The notes: generated by a model not told the origin, from the letters alone. 9,089 bases of DNA from JAUUZT01 sp964654015 (GCA_964654015.1 CAZZHQ010000100.1:1-9089), one strand, 5' to 3'; shown: positions 1-5,400, counted from the first letter of the stretch. A program made the numbers and translations.

Positions 1-546
1 TCCAAATACAATGACTCCTCCATTGGTTCAGTTGTCGTACCACCACTTGAGGGAAGCCGTCCCCTGCTTGTAGAAATCCAGGCCCTGACTACACCTACAA
101 CCTTCAGTTCTCCCAGGCGCATTGCCAATGGCATTGATTTTAACCGGCTTCTACTTATCAGCGCCGTACTCAGCAAGCGTGCAGGACTGCGCCTTTATAG
201 CCAAGATATCATAGTTAACGTGACTGGTGGTTTAAAAATAAGCGAGCCGGCGGTAGACCTGGGGGTCGCCCTGGCCATAGCATCCAGTTTTTATGACAGG
301 AAACTTCTCCCTAACTTAGTTGTCCTGGGAGAAATAGGGCTAAGTGGAGAATTAAGAACTGTCCCCCAGATTGAGAGGAGAATCACAGAGATAGCTCGAT
401 TGGGCTTTAAGTCTTGCCTACTTCCCAAACTTGTGTCAAGACCCTTAGTTATGGCTAATGCTCCCAAGCTCCTCGAAGCAAGGACTCTGATTGAAGCTCT
501 GCATCTGGGCATAGAGAAAAAGAGGGAGAAAGTCGTTAGTGAATAA
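1..546 (+). CDS. radA: DNA repair protein RadA, C-terminal part (5' end outside window)
   Basis: The reading frame is open from base 1 to TAA at 544-546, giving the last 181 residues of a protein usually about 450 long. RadA (Sms) is a RecA-like ATPase with a Lon-like C-terminal domain; it acts in processing recombination intermediates and branch migration. The zinc finger, Walker motifs and KNRFG motif would lie upstream of the window. What is visible is the Lon-like domain: a VPPLEG...LVEIQAL strand, then SSPRRIANGID, then the signature GGLKISEPAVDLGVALAIAS, then VVLGEIGLSGELRTV. At the position of the catalytic serine of true Lon proteases this protein reads PAVD, and the GGLKEK-like lysine motif is replaced by PQIERR, so it should not be a protease; this is normal for RadA. 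The 3' end overlaps the ispD start by 8 bases, which suggests translational coupling. Confidence 0.95.
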   Translation, partial: SKYNDSSIGSVVVPPLEGSRPLLVEIQALTTPTTFSSPRRIANGIDFNRLLLISAVLSKRAGLRLYSQDIIVNVTGGLKISEPAVDLGVALAIASSFYDRKLLPNLVVLGEIGLSGELRTVPQIERRITEIARLGFKSCLLPKLVSRPLVMANAPKLLEARTLIEALHLGIEKKREKVVSE

Positions 547-1234
547 CAAACCCCGATTAGGAGCTATCATTGTCGCCGCCGGCAAGAGTGAACGTATGGG
601 TGGAGTAGACAAAATATTCGCACCCTTAGCAGGTAAAACCCTGTTGGAATGGCCAGTGGATACCTGCCAAAAATGTCAGCTTATCCAACAAATAGTTATT
701 GTCCTGGACAAAGACAAATTAAAGATGGGACAGGAATTAGCCGAAAGAAAAAACTGGTCCAAGGTTACAGCAATATGTGCCGGGGGGCATCGACGACAAG
801 ATTCAGTAAAAGAAGGCCTGGGTAGACTCAGTAACTGCGAATGGGTCATGGTTCATGATGGAGCTCGTCCCTTTCTCACTACAGATTTAATCCAGAGAGG
901 CATCGAAACAGCTATTGAAAACAAGGGGGCCGCTATAGCTGCGATACCAGTTAAAGATACAATTAAACTAGTAAATGATCTCAGGGAAGTTGTGAAAACT
1001 TTACCGCGTAGTTTATTATGGGCGGCACAAACACCTCAGATATTCAGTTTCGAATTAATTACCAAAGCATATGAAACTCCTATTTGTGAGATTACCGACG
1101 ATGCTTCCGCTGTAGAGCAACTAGGACACAGTGTAAAAATTTACTTTGGCTCCCATAGTAATATTAAAATAAGTACACCAGATGATTTAATATCAGCAGA
1201 GGTCCTCTCTCAAACAATAGACCAACAAATATAA
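539..1234 (+). CDS. ispD: 2-C-methyl-D-erythritol 4-phosphate cytidylyltransferase IspD
   Basis: Predicted to transfer CMP from CTP to 2-C-methyl-D-erythritol 4-phosphate, the third step of the cytosolic MEP isoprenoid pathway. It has 231 aa, close to E. coli IspD (236). The nucleotide-binding motif AAGKSERMGGVDKIF (residues 13-27) carries the conserved Arg19 and Lys25. Also present are VHDGARP (105-111), IPVKDTIK (136-143), LPRSLLWAAQTPQIF (155-169, with the conserved Arg157), TDDASAVE (186-193) and the C-terminal NIKISTPDDL (208-217). The start is GTG at 539, inside the last codons of radA. It is preceded by the purine-rich GAGGGAGAAAG, and the N-terminus it gives fits the family with no extra residues. 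ispF follows after 26 bases, so the two consecutive-pathway enzymes are probably cotranscribed with radA. All expected active-site positions look intact. Confidence 0.96.
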   Translation: MNNKPRLGAIIVAAGKSERMGGVDKIFAPLAGKTLLEWPVDTCQKCQLIQQIVIVLDKDKLKMGQELAERKNWSKVTAICAGGHRRQDSVKEGLGRLSNCEWVMVHDGARPFLTTDLIQRGIETAIENKGAAIAAIPVKDTIKLVNDLREVVKTLPRSLLWAAQTPQIFSFELITKAYETPICEITDDASAVEQLGHSVKIYFGSHSNIKISTPDDLISAEVLSQTIDQQI

Positions 1235-1260
1235 CTCTTAGCCAATATGGTGAATTACAG

Positions 1261-1758
1261 ATGAATAAACCCAATTTAAGAGTAGGCATTGGATATGATA
1301 TCCATCCATTCGTTGAAGGGCGTAGGCTCATACTCGGTGGGGTCAGTATTTCACATGATAAGGGACTCTCCGGGTGGAGCGATGCTGATGTAGTTATCCA
1401 TGCTATTATTGATGCCCTATGCGGGGCTGCAGACCTCGGTGATAAAGGCATTCTTTTTCCTTCAGGAGTTGCAGAATTTGAAGGAATCTCCAGCCTTGTT
1501 TTACTTGCTAAAACGTATGAACTACTTAATTCAAAAGGCTTCCAGATAATTAATATTGACAATACTATTATCGCTGAAAAACCTCATCTATCTCCATACA
1601 TTCCTGAAATGCGCAATACTATCAGCCAGGTCCTTAACATCGATCCAACCTTGATAACTATCAAGGCAAGCAGCTCTAATAGTCTGGGCTTTGCAGGCAG
1701 GGGGGAAGGTATAGCTTCTCACTCTATTGCTCTAGTCTGGAAATCCATCTCCATATAA
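1261..1758 (+). CDS. ispF: 2-C-methyl-D-erythritol 2,4-cyclodiphosphate synthase IspF (divergent motifs)
   Basis: Predicted to cyclise CDP-methylerythritol 2-phosphate to methylerythritol cyclodiphosphate with release of CMP, two steps after IspD; family members are homotrimers with a Zn ion. It has 165 aa, the usual size. The N-terminal GIGYDIHPF supplies metal ligands Asp13 and His15, and VIHAIIDAL supplies His47; these match E. coli Asp8, His10 and His42. The C-terminal GFAGRGEGIA (residues 143-152) is canonical. Three spots differ from the textbook enzyme: the GHSDADV motif reads GWSDADV (Trp39), the FPDTDP segment reads FPSGVA (66-71), and the KATTTE motif reads KASSSN (136-141). The last removes the Glu that corresponds to the Mg-binding Glu135 of E. 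coli. These may be lineage variants. The ribosome site before ATG 1261 is weak (GGTGA), so translation may be coupled to ispD. Confidence 0.94.
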   Translation: MNKPNLRVGIGYDIHPFVEGRRLILGGVSISHDKGLSGWSDADVVIHAIIDALCGAADLGDKGILFPSGVAEFEGISSLVLLAKTYELLNSKGFQIINIDNTIIAEKPHLSPYIPEMRNTISQVLNIDPTLITIKASSSNSLGFAGRGEGIASHSIALVWKSISI

Positions 1759-1818
1759 CCTTCCATCATACTTCCAACAGGTATTATTGTATCTTTCTGA
1801 ACGTTATCTTAAACAAGT

Positions 1819-1847
1819 TTGACAAATAATATCCTGCCTTATAGAAT
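1819..1847 (+). promoter_or_regulatory. Sigma-70-type promoter for the UPF0251 gene
   Basis: A perfect -35 box TTGACA (1819-1824) is followed by exactly 17 bases and then TAGAAT (1842-1847), a 5/6 match to the -10 consensus. Initiation would fall near 1854 and give a 5' leader of about 40 bases before ATG 1895. It lies in the 136-base spacer after ispF and marks the start of a separate transcription unit. No clear terminator hairpin was seen after ispF, so read-through from the upstream operon is also possible. A second TTGACA (1853-1858) sits just before a TATAAT (1868-1873), but only 9 bases separate them. Confidence 0.72.
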
Positions 1848-1883
1848 AGTTATTGACATATGTTCATTATAATACAGAAAAAG

Positions 1884-1891
1884 AGAGGTGG
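1884..1891 (+). promoter_or_regulatory. Ribosome binding site that sets the UPF0251 start at 1895
   Basis: AGAGGTGG lies 4 bases before ATG 1895. The frame is also open upstream to a TTG at 1853, but that codon is part of a TTGACA sequence near the promoter and would add 14 residues with no family resemblance. The protein starting at 1895 begins MPRPVK, which is the typical UPF0251 N-terminus. Confidence 0.75.
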
Positions 1892-1894
1892 TCA

Positions 1895-2371
1895 ATGCCA
1901 AGGCCTGTGAAGCTGCGTTGTGTAGCACAAATGCCGCAATTCAGTTACTTCAAGCCATTGGGAGTTCCCACTCAAGCTCTTAACAAAGTAACCCTTTCAG
2001 TTGAGGAAATGGAGGCTATTCGACTAAAAGACATGGAAGGATTAGAGCAAGAGGCAAGTGCAAAAAAGATGTGTATCTCCAGACCAACCTTCCATCGCAT
2101 ATTGCAGTCAGCACGTAAAAAAATTGCCGAAGCGCTGGTAACTGGTAAAGCGATTCAAATTGAAGGTGGAAACTATGGTTTTTTTCAAAGTCGTTTTACC
2201 TGTAACGAAGATGGGCACAAATGGAATGTACCATTTGATGTCATAGCAAGTGGAGAGCCTCTATCCTGCCCCAATTGTTCCAGCGTGAATATTCAACCGG
2301 AATATCCTATACCCTCTTTCAGTCGTGGGAGAAGAGGTAAGGGAGGATTTCGTAGAGGAAGAAGGTACTAG
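1895..2371 (+). CDS. UPF0251 (DUF134) family putative DNA-binding protein
   Basis: The 158-aa protein is recognised by its N-terminus MPRPVKLRCV, the segment YFKPLGVP (18-25) and the helix-turn-helix region from about 32 to 80, which contains LSVEEMEAIRLKD, GLEQEASAKKM and ISRPTFHRIL. IQIEGGNY (88-94) closes the domain. After it comes a probable metal site: Cys103, His108, Cys125 and Cys128 in the arrangement C-x4-H-x16-C-x2-C, within FTCNEDGHKW and LSCPNCSS. The last 18 residues are very basic (RGRRGKGGFRRGRRY) and could add nucleic-acid contacts. The HTH resembles sigma region 4 in style. The family's cellular role is not established; its members are often found beside NifX-like and DUF5320 genes, as here, so a regulatory role in that module is a reasonable inference. 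It has its own promoter and a clear ribosome site. The Zn binding and any autoregulation are unproven. Confidence 0.9.
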   Translation: MPRPVKLRCVAQMPQFSYFKPLGVPTQALNKVTLSVEEMEAIRLKDMEGLEQEASAKKMCISRPTFHRILQSARKKIAEALVTGKAIQIEGGNYGFFQSRFTCNEDGHKWNVPFDVIASGEPLSCPNCSSVNIQPEYPIPSFSRGRRGKGGFRRGRRY

Positions 2372-2381
2372 CAATCTTGGA

Positions 2382-2422
2382 GAGGAGGGAGGAAAATGAT
2401 GTTTAAGACAGTAGCGATTTGA
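2382..2422 (+). other. 8-codon mini-ORF with a very strong Shine-Dalgarno (leader peptide or gene remnant)
   Basis: GAGGAGGGAGG (2382-2392) stands 3 bases before tandem ATGs at 2396 and 2399. Translation would give MMFKTVAI and stop at TGA 2420-2422. After the stop the same frame stays open for 17 more codons to TAA at 2474-2476. It lies in the 126-base spacer between the UPF0251 and DUF5320 genes. It could be a leader peptide, the remnant of a decayed gene, or simply a fortuitous purine-rich stretch. The short peptide has no recognisable motif. Evidence that it is translated is limited to the ribosome-site match. Confidence 0.3.
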
Positions 2423-2442
2423 TTTTTCCTTAAAAAAGAGTT

Positions 2443-2470
2443 GTTAGAAGCAAATAAAGATACTTCTAAC
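2443..2470 (+). promoter_or_regulatory. Hairpin before the DUF5320 gene
   Basis: GTTAGAAG (2443-2450) and CTTCTAAC (2463-2470) are perfect inverted repeats of 8 bases around a 12-base AT-rich loop. No T-tract follows, so it does not look like an intrinsic terminator. It ends 13 bases before the AAAGGAGGTGA ribosome site of DUF5320 and could protect or process the mRNA, or act with the mini-ORF just upstream. Its function is not shown by the sequence. Confidence 0.45.
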
Positions 2471-2483
2471 GCATAAGTTACTA

Positions 2484-2494
2484 AAAGGAGGTGA
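2484..2494 (+). promoter_or_regulatory. Near-perfect Shine-Dalgarno of the DUF5320 gene
   Basis: AAAGGAGGTGA matches almost the whole anti-Shine-Dalgarno and ends 3 bases before ATG 2498. It fixes the start and suggests the small Gly-rich protein is made in large amounts. Confidence 0.8.
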
Positions 2495-2497
2495 ATC

Positions 2498-2818
2498 ATG
2501 CCAGGATTTGATGGAACGGGGCCAGGGGGAATGGGACCAATGACAGGCGGAGGAAGAGGTTTTTGCAGCCCATGGGGGGTTGGAGGAAATAACTACGGTT
2601 TAAGAAGAGGCTCTGGCTTTAGAGGGATAATGAGATATCCAGCAAGCAGACCATGGGTTAGGCCGGGAATTCCTTATGGTTATACCTATCCAGAAGCAAG
2701 TTCCTTTGCACCTCAGATGACTCAAGAGAAAGAGATTGACATGCTAAGAGAGCAGTCTCAGGCCATACGAGACCAGCTAACCCAGATTGAAGCCAGCATA
2801 AATAAATTGAGACAGTAA
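2498..2818 (+). CDS. DUF5320 domain protein, Gly-rich with C-terminal coiled coil
   Basis: This 106-aa protein begins with the characteristic DUF5320 motif MPGFDGTGPGGMGPMTGGGRG, followed by Cys23, the only cysteine. Residues 24-72 are low-complexity and rich in Gly, Arg, Tyr and Pro (SPWGVGG, YGLRRGSGFRG, RPGIPYGYTYP), with no hydrophobic segment or signal peptide. Residues about 75-106 (from TQEKEIDMLREQ to SINKLRQ) are charged and heptad-like, predicted to form a coiled coil and hence an oligomer or partner contact. The family's function is unknown. Its usual neighbours are NifX/NafY-like and UPF0251 proteins, as here, so a scaffold or partner role in metal-cofactor handling is an inference only. 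Its strong ribosome site suggests high expression. The next gene is 290 bases downstream, with structured DNA between. Confidence 0.85.
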   Translation: MPGFDGTGPGGMGPMTGGGRGFCSPWGVGGNNYGLRRGSGFRGIMRYPASRPWVRPGIPYGYTYPEASSFAPQMTQEKEIDMLREQSQAIRDQLTQIEASINKLRQ

Positions 2819-2850
2819 AGGATTAACTCTCTCCACTCCCTGCACATACG

Positions 2851-2884
2851 ACTACAAATTCAAACAATTCGTAGTTCTAATTTT
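2851..2884 (+). terminator. Possible terminator after the DUF5320 gene
   Basis: ACTACAAATT (2851-2860) pairs with AATTCGTAGT (2866-2875), 9 of 10 pairs, around the 5-base loop CAAAC. A T-rich but interrupted stretch follows (TCTAATTTT). The stem is AT-rich, so it may be weak. It would separate the UPF0251-DUF5320 transcript from the NifX-like gene, in line with possible promoter elements further on. Confidence 0.45.
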
Positions 2885-2929
2885 AGTTTGTTTCACCAAA
2901 TGTGCTATAAATTAGGGCGTCGCTTACTG

Positions 2930-2982
2930 GGTTACATTTTCCTGTAACCGCAAAAATGAGGATGCAGCTTTGGAGCAGCATC
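2930..2982 (+). other. Two adjacent hairpins in the leader region before the NifX-like gene
   Basis: The first is GGTTACA (2930-2936) with TGTAACC (2943-2949) and a 6-base loop. The second is GATGC-A-GCT (2961-2969) with AGC-A-GCATC (2974-2982), 8 pairs with one A-A mismatch and a 4-base loop, followed by TTTATAAT. They may be a weak terminator or part of a structured leader RNA. I compared them from memory with fluoride, preQ1 and molybdenum-cofactor riboswitch consensus elements and found no convincing match. The 2819-3108 spacer holds no gene that I can support. Confidence 0.3.
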
Positions 2983-3011
2983 TTTATAATAGTGTAGGTG
3001 TGTGAAATAAA

Positions 3012-3025
3012 TCATTATAATACAG
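3012..3025 (+). promoter_or_regulatory. TATAAT-containing 14-nt element, possible -10 region of the NifX-like gene
   Basis: TCATTATAATACAG occurs here and again, identically, at 1864-1877 before the UPF0251 gene. TATAAT (3016-3021) would serve as a consensus -10 box, but no good -35 box stands 17 bases upstream, so an activator could be required. Another TATAAT lies at 2985-2990. The leader from here to ATG 3109 would be about 80 bases and would contain the long inverted repeat at 3046-3075. Confidence 0.4.
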
Positions 3026-3045
3026 GCGAGTACAGGTAAAACAAG

Positions 3046-3075
3046 TTGATACATTTTGTAATAAAATTGTATCAA
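3046..3075 (+). promoter_or_regulatory. Long inverted repeat before the NifX-like gene (operator or RNA hairpin)
   Basis: TTGATACATTTT (3046-3057) pairs with AAAATTGTATCAA (3063-3075) over 12 base pairs with one bulged T (3067) and a 5-base loop (GTAAT). The outer arms TTGATACA / TGTATCAA are perfect. It sits 21 bases before the AAGGAGAG ribosome site. It could be an operator for a dimeric regulator or an mRNA hairpin. No T-tract follows, so a terminator is unlikely. The TTGAT/ATCAA ends recall FNR half-sites, but the spacing of 20 bases is far from the 4 that FNR sites have. Confidence 0.5.
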
Positions 3076-3108
3076 ATAACCCCAATTATATTTAATAAGG
3101 AGAGATAG

Positions 3109-3447
3109 ATGAAATACGCCGTACCATTGGTTGGAGGGAAGTTAAGCGGACATTTTGGCCACTGTGAAGAATTCGCTTTCTTCGATGTAGATGAAACAAC
3201 AGGGAATATTATTAAGAGAGAGATATTGGCTGCCCCAAAGCACGAACCAGGAGTCTTTCCTGTCTGGTTAGCGGAGCAAGGAGTGTCTATTGTTGTAGCC
3301 GCTGGCATAGGTTCCAGGGCGCAAGCAATCTTCAGTGAAAATAATATCAAGGTCATCGCTAATGCTTTGTCAGAAGACCCTGAAAAAGCCGTACTGGATT
3401 ATCTAAGTGGTACACTAACAACAGGTACCGATATATGTGACCACTAA
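3109..3447 (+). CDS. NifX/NafY-like dinitrogenase iron-molybdenum cofactor family protein (MTH1175 type)
   Basis: The 112-aa protein belongs to the small single-domain branch of the dinitrogenase FeMo-cofactor biosynthesis fold (NifX, NafY and NifB C-terminus). The recognisable parts are MKYAVPLVGGKLSGHFGHCEEF (1-22, with Cys19 and His15/His18), HEPGVFPVWLAEQGVSIVVA (45-64), GIGSRAQAIFSENNIKV (66-82) and the C-terminal end DICDH (108-112). The last motif, with Cys110 and His112, is typical of the stand-alone subgroup. Nitrogenase-linked members bind FeMo-co precursors, but this branch is widespread in organisms with no nitrogenase and its ligand is unknown. No nif structural gene is in the window. 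The ribosome site AAGGAGAG (3097-3104) fits ATG 3109. Mrp starts 72 bases downstream; the pairing of these two families suggests cofactor delivery, which is an inference. Confidence 0.92.
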   Translation: MKYAVPLVGGKLSGHFGHCEEFAFFDVDETTGNIIKREILAAPKHEPGVFPVWLAEQGVSIVVAAGIGSRAQAIFSENNIKVIANALSEDPEKAVLDYLSGTLTTGTDICDH

Positions 3448-3506
3448 GAATATACCAGTCTACGCGTAAACAGCCCGGTTGCTGTAAATTAACTTCACAA
3501 TTTGTC

Positions 3507-3513
3507 AAGGAGG
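3507..3513 (+). promoter_or_regulatory. Shine-Dalgarno that sets the Mrp start at 3520
   Basis: AAGGAGG ends 6 bases before ATG 3520. Two earlier in-frame starts are unlikely: ATG 3514 directly abuts the AAGGAGG, and TTG 3502 lies upstream of it, so the Shine-Dalgarno itself would be translated. Confidence 0.85.
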
Positions 3514-3519
3514 ATGTCT

Positions 3520-4521
3520 ATGTCTGTAGAAAAACAAGTCGAGGAAGCCCTTGGGCAGGTGCTTGTACCAGGAGTCAGGCGTAATTTGCTTCAGATGAAC
3601 CTGGTGAGAAAAATTGAAGTTGAGGATAGCAAGATAAATATCAGTTTATCGTCAACCGCTATCTCTGCCCAGTCTCAAGACTGGCTTAAGAATAAGGTGA
3701 GTGAAGCTATCAAGTGTATTCCAGAAATCCATGAAGTGAATCTTGACTTTATTGAAGGCAAGGCAACTGAGATTAATCAAATAAAGAAGATAATAGCCGT
3801 TATGAGTGGTAAAGGCGGGGTGGGTAAATCTCTGATGGCAGGATTACTGGCTATTTCATTTGCCCTTGAAGGCAATGAGGTCGGCATCCTTGATGCTGAC
3901 ATTACAGGTCCAAGCATACCAAAGATGTTTGGTCTGAGCGAACATCCAGGTGGTGATAATGGGGGCATCCTTCCTGTGCTCTCCAAGACAGGTATTGAAA
4001 TCATGTCCATGAACCTGCTATTGCCCAATGAGAATGATGCTGTTATCTGGCGAGGACCACTACTGGCCAAGGCTGTCACGCAGTTCTGGGAAGAGGTCTT
4101 ATGGGGTAAACTCGATTATTTGATTATAGACGTGCCACCCGGTACAGGAGACATCCCTCTAACGCTGATGCAGACTATTCCCCTTTCAGGTGTAATCAAT
4201 GTTTATACTCCCCAGGATTTAACGGAAATGATCGTGATGAAAGCCATAAAAATGGCGAGAAAAATGAATGTCCGTGTACTGGGTATAATTGAGAACATGA
4301 GCTACCTTCTGATACCGGAAACAGGCCAAAAAATGGAAGTCTTTGGTAGAAGCAAGGGAAAAGAAATGGCAGAGAAAGCAGAGACTTCGCTTCTGGGGAA
4401 ACTACCCATCGACCCCGAACTGGCTCGGCTGTGTGACCAGGGGAAAATTGAGCAGTATCGTTCCGATTTCCTATCTTCTATAACCAGCAATTTGCTTGCC
4501 ATACTACATGACAAAGTATAG
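3520..4521 (+). CDS. mrp: Mrp/NBP35-family P-loop ATPase, Fe-S carrier type, lacking the CxxC motif
   Basis: The 333-aa protein has two parts. Residues 1-80 match the MIP18/DUF59 domain in outline, with VPG in place of the usual DPE (residues 16-18). Residues 87-333 are a MinD/Mrp ATPase with a deviant Walker A SGKGGVGKS (96-104), switch region ILDADITGPSIPKMFG (123-138), WRGPLLAKA (177-185), Walker B LIIDVPPGTGD (201-211), TPQDLTEMIV (230-239) and GIIENMSY (255-262). Family members form dimers that carry a 4Fe-4S cluster on a CPxC motif just after ENMS. Here that place reads LLIPETGQ (263-270), so both cysteines are missing (Ile265 and Thr268). Only Cys66 and Cys305 remain in the whole protein. 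ATP binding should be intact, but conventional cluster carrying is doubtful. It probably shares a transcript with the NifX-like gene upstream. Confidence 0.93.
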   Translation: MSVEKQVEEALGQVLVPGVRRNLLQMNLVRKIEVEDSKINISLSSTAISAQSQDWLKNKVSEAIKCIPEIHEVNLDFIEGKATEINQIKKIIAVMSGKGGVGKSLMAGLLAISFALEGNEVGILDADITGPSIPKMFGLSEHPGGDNGGILPVLSKTGIEIMSMNLLLPNENDAVIWRGPLLAKAVTQFWEEVLWGKLDYLIIDVPPGTGDIPLTLMQTIPLSGVINVYTPQDLTEMIVMKAIKMARKMNVRVLGIIENMSYLLIPETGQKMEVFGRSKGKEMAEKAETSLLGKLPIDPELARLCDQGKIEQYRSDFLSSITSNLLAILHDKV

Positions 4522-4571
4522 TTTAATAACGTTAACATATCGAATATAGCAGAATTGAAAGTGATAATAAT

Positions 4572-5399
4572 ATGACTACAGCATACATCATTATTCTATT
4601 GCTCACCGGGGCAGGCACTGGTTTAGCAAGTGGGTTACTAGGAATCGGCGGGGGAATTATCATGGTACCTGCAATATTTTGGATAGCTGACTTGATGGGC
4701 TTCGGTGTTAGTGCCATGAAAATAGCTGTCGCTACGAGTGCAGCAGTGATTTTGCCCACAGCTATGAGTGGAGCTTGGAGACATAATAAAAAACATGCAA
4801 TACGCTGGCGAGCAGCATTGGTTCTGGGTCCCTGCGGTGCCGCCGGGGCTGCTATCGGAGCATACATTGCCAACCAACTACCAGGTGACGTCATGCAAAC
4901 AGGATTCGGAATATTATTGCTTATTATTGCTGCCTGGATGGGTCTAGGAAAAGCAAGGGCATTAAAAACAGCAAAGATTGTTGAGGAAGATAATATTAAA
5001 ATAAATCCAGCTACTCTGGCAGCCCTGGGTTTTCCTGTCGGGGTTTTAGCGGGACTGGCCGGCATTGGAGGCGGTGCGGTAATGGTTCCTGCAATGGTCC
5101 TCGCCCTCGGCTTTGTTATGCATAAGGCTGTAGGAACCTCCACTGGCGCAGTGATGTTTATCAGCCTGGGGGCCATTGTTACATGGATTATACGGTCACA
5201 GGGTATAACAGAAACGCTTCCACCAAATTCGATAGGCTATATAAACGGCCTAATATGGCTATGCCTAGTTGTAACTAGCATCCCTATGGCTCAACTGGGA
5301 GCAAAATTGGCACATACCTTACCAGCAAAGCAGCTACAGTATATTTTTATAGCTCTTTTGATATATCTTGGACTGAGAATGCTTGGCGTATTTGGATAA
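4572..5399 (+). CDS. TauE/SafE-family membrane permease (sulfite/organosulfonate exporter type)
   Basis: This 275-aa integral membrane protein has about seven or eight hydrophobic segments. It shows the family's internal duplication: SGLLGIGGGIIMVPA (about residues 20-34) in the first half and AGLAGIGGGAVMVPA (about 159-173) in the second, each after a hydrophobic helix. A second paired element follows each copy: AVATSAAVILPTA and AVGTSTGAVMFIS. A short polar linker around residues 130-145 (KARALKTAKIVEEDNIKIN) joins the halves. TauE/SafE proteins move sulfite, sulfoacetate or related anions across the cytoplasmic membrane; the substrate cannot be read from the sequence. It starts 50 bases after mrp with only a weak ribosome site, so it could be read from the same transcript. 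A link to sulfur supply for the upstream module is conjecture. Confidence 0.9.
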   Translation: MTTAYIIILLLTGAGTGLASGLLGIGGGIIMVPAIFWIADLMGFGVSAMKIAVATSAAVILPTAMSGAWRHNKKHAIRWRAALVLGPCGAAGAAIGAYIANQLPGDVMQTGFGILLLIIAAWMGLGKARALKTAKIVEEDNIKINPATLAALGFPVGVLAGLAGIGGGAVMVPAMVLALGFVMHKAVGTSTGAVMFISLGAIVTWIIRSQGITETLPPNSIGYINGLIWLCLVVTSIPMAQLGAKLAHTLPAKQLQYIFIALLIYLGLRMLGVFG

Positions 5400-5400
5400 G

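Noticed and set aside
1..546. Lon-type protease domain
   Set aside because: The catalytic Ser and Lys positions are replaced; the motif set is that of RadA.
1164..1562. Minus-strand open frame across ispD and ispF
   Set aside because: It crosses two well-supported plus-strand genes and has no family resemblance or ribosome site.
1853..1873. Promoter made of TTGACA 1853 and TATAAT 1868
   Set aside because: The spacer is only 9 bases, far too short for sigma-70 RNA polymerase.
2396..2476. Selenoprotein read through TGA 2420
   Set aside because: The hairpin downstream lacks any recognisable SECIS feature and the product would be only 26 residues with no redox motif.
3046..3075. FNR/CRP-type binding site
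   Set aside because: The half-sites TTGAT and ATCAA are present but 20 bases apart, where FNR sites have 4.
3470..3485. ACAGC/GCTGT hairpin between the NifX-like gene and mrp
   Set aside because: It has only five pairs and no T-tract, too weak to call a terminator or regulatory site.
3109..4521. Nitrogenase (nif) gene cluster
   Set aside because: The NifX-like protein is of the stand-alone type and no nifH, D, K, B, E or N gene is visible.
4532..5176. Long open frame on the minus strand (214 codons)
   Set aside because: It lies antisense within the TauE/SafE gene, is rich in Ala and Pro from the complementary codons, has no ribosome site and shows no domain.
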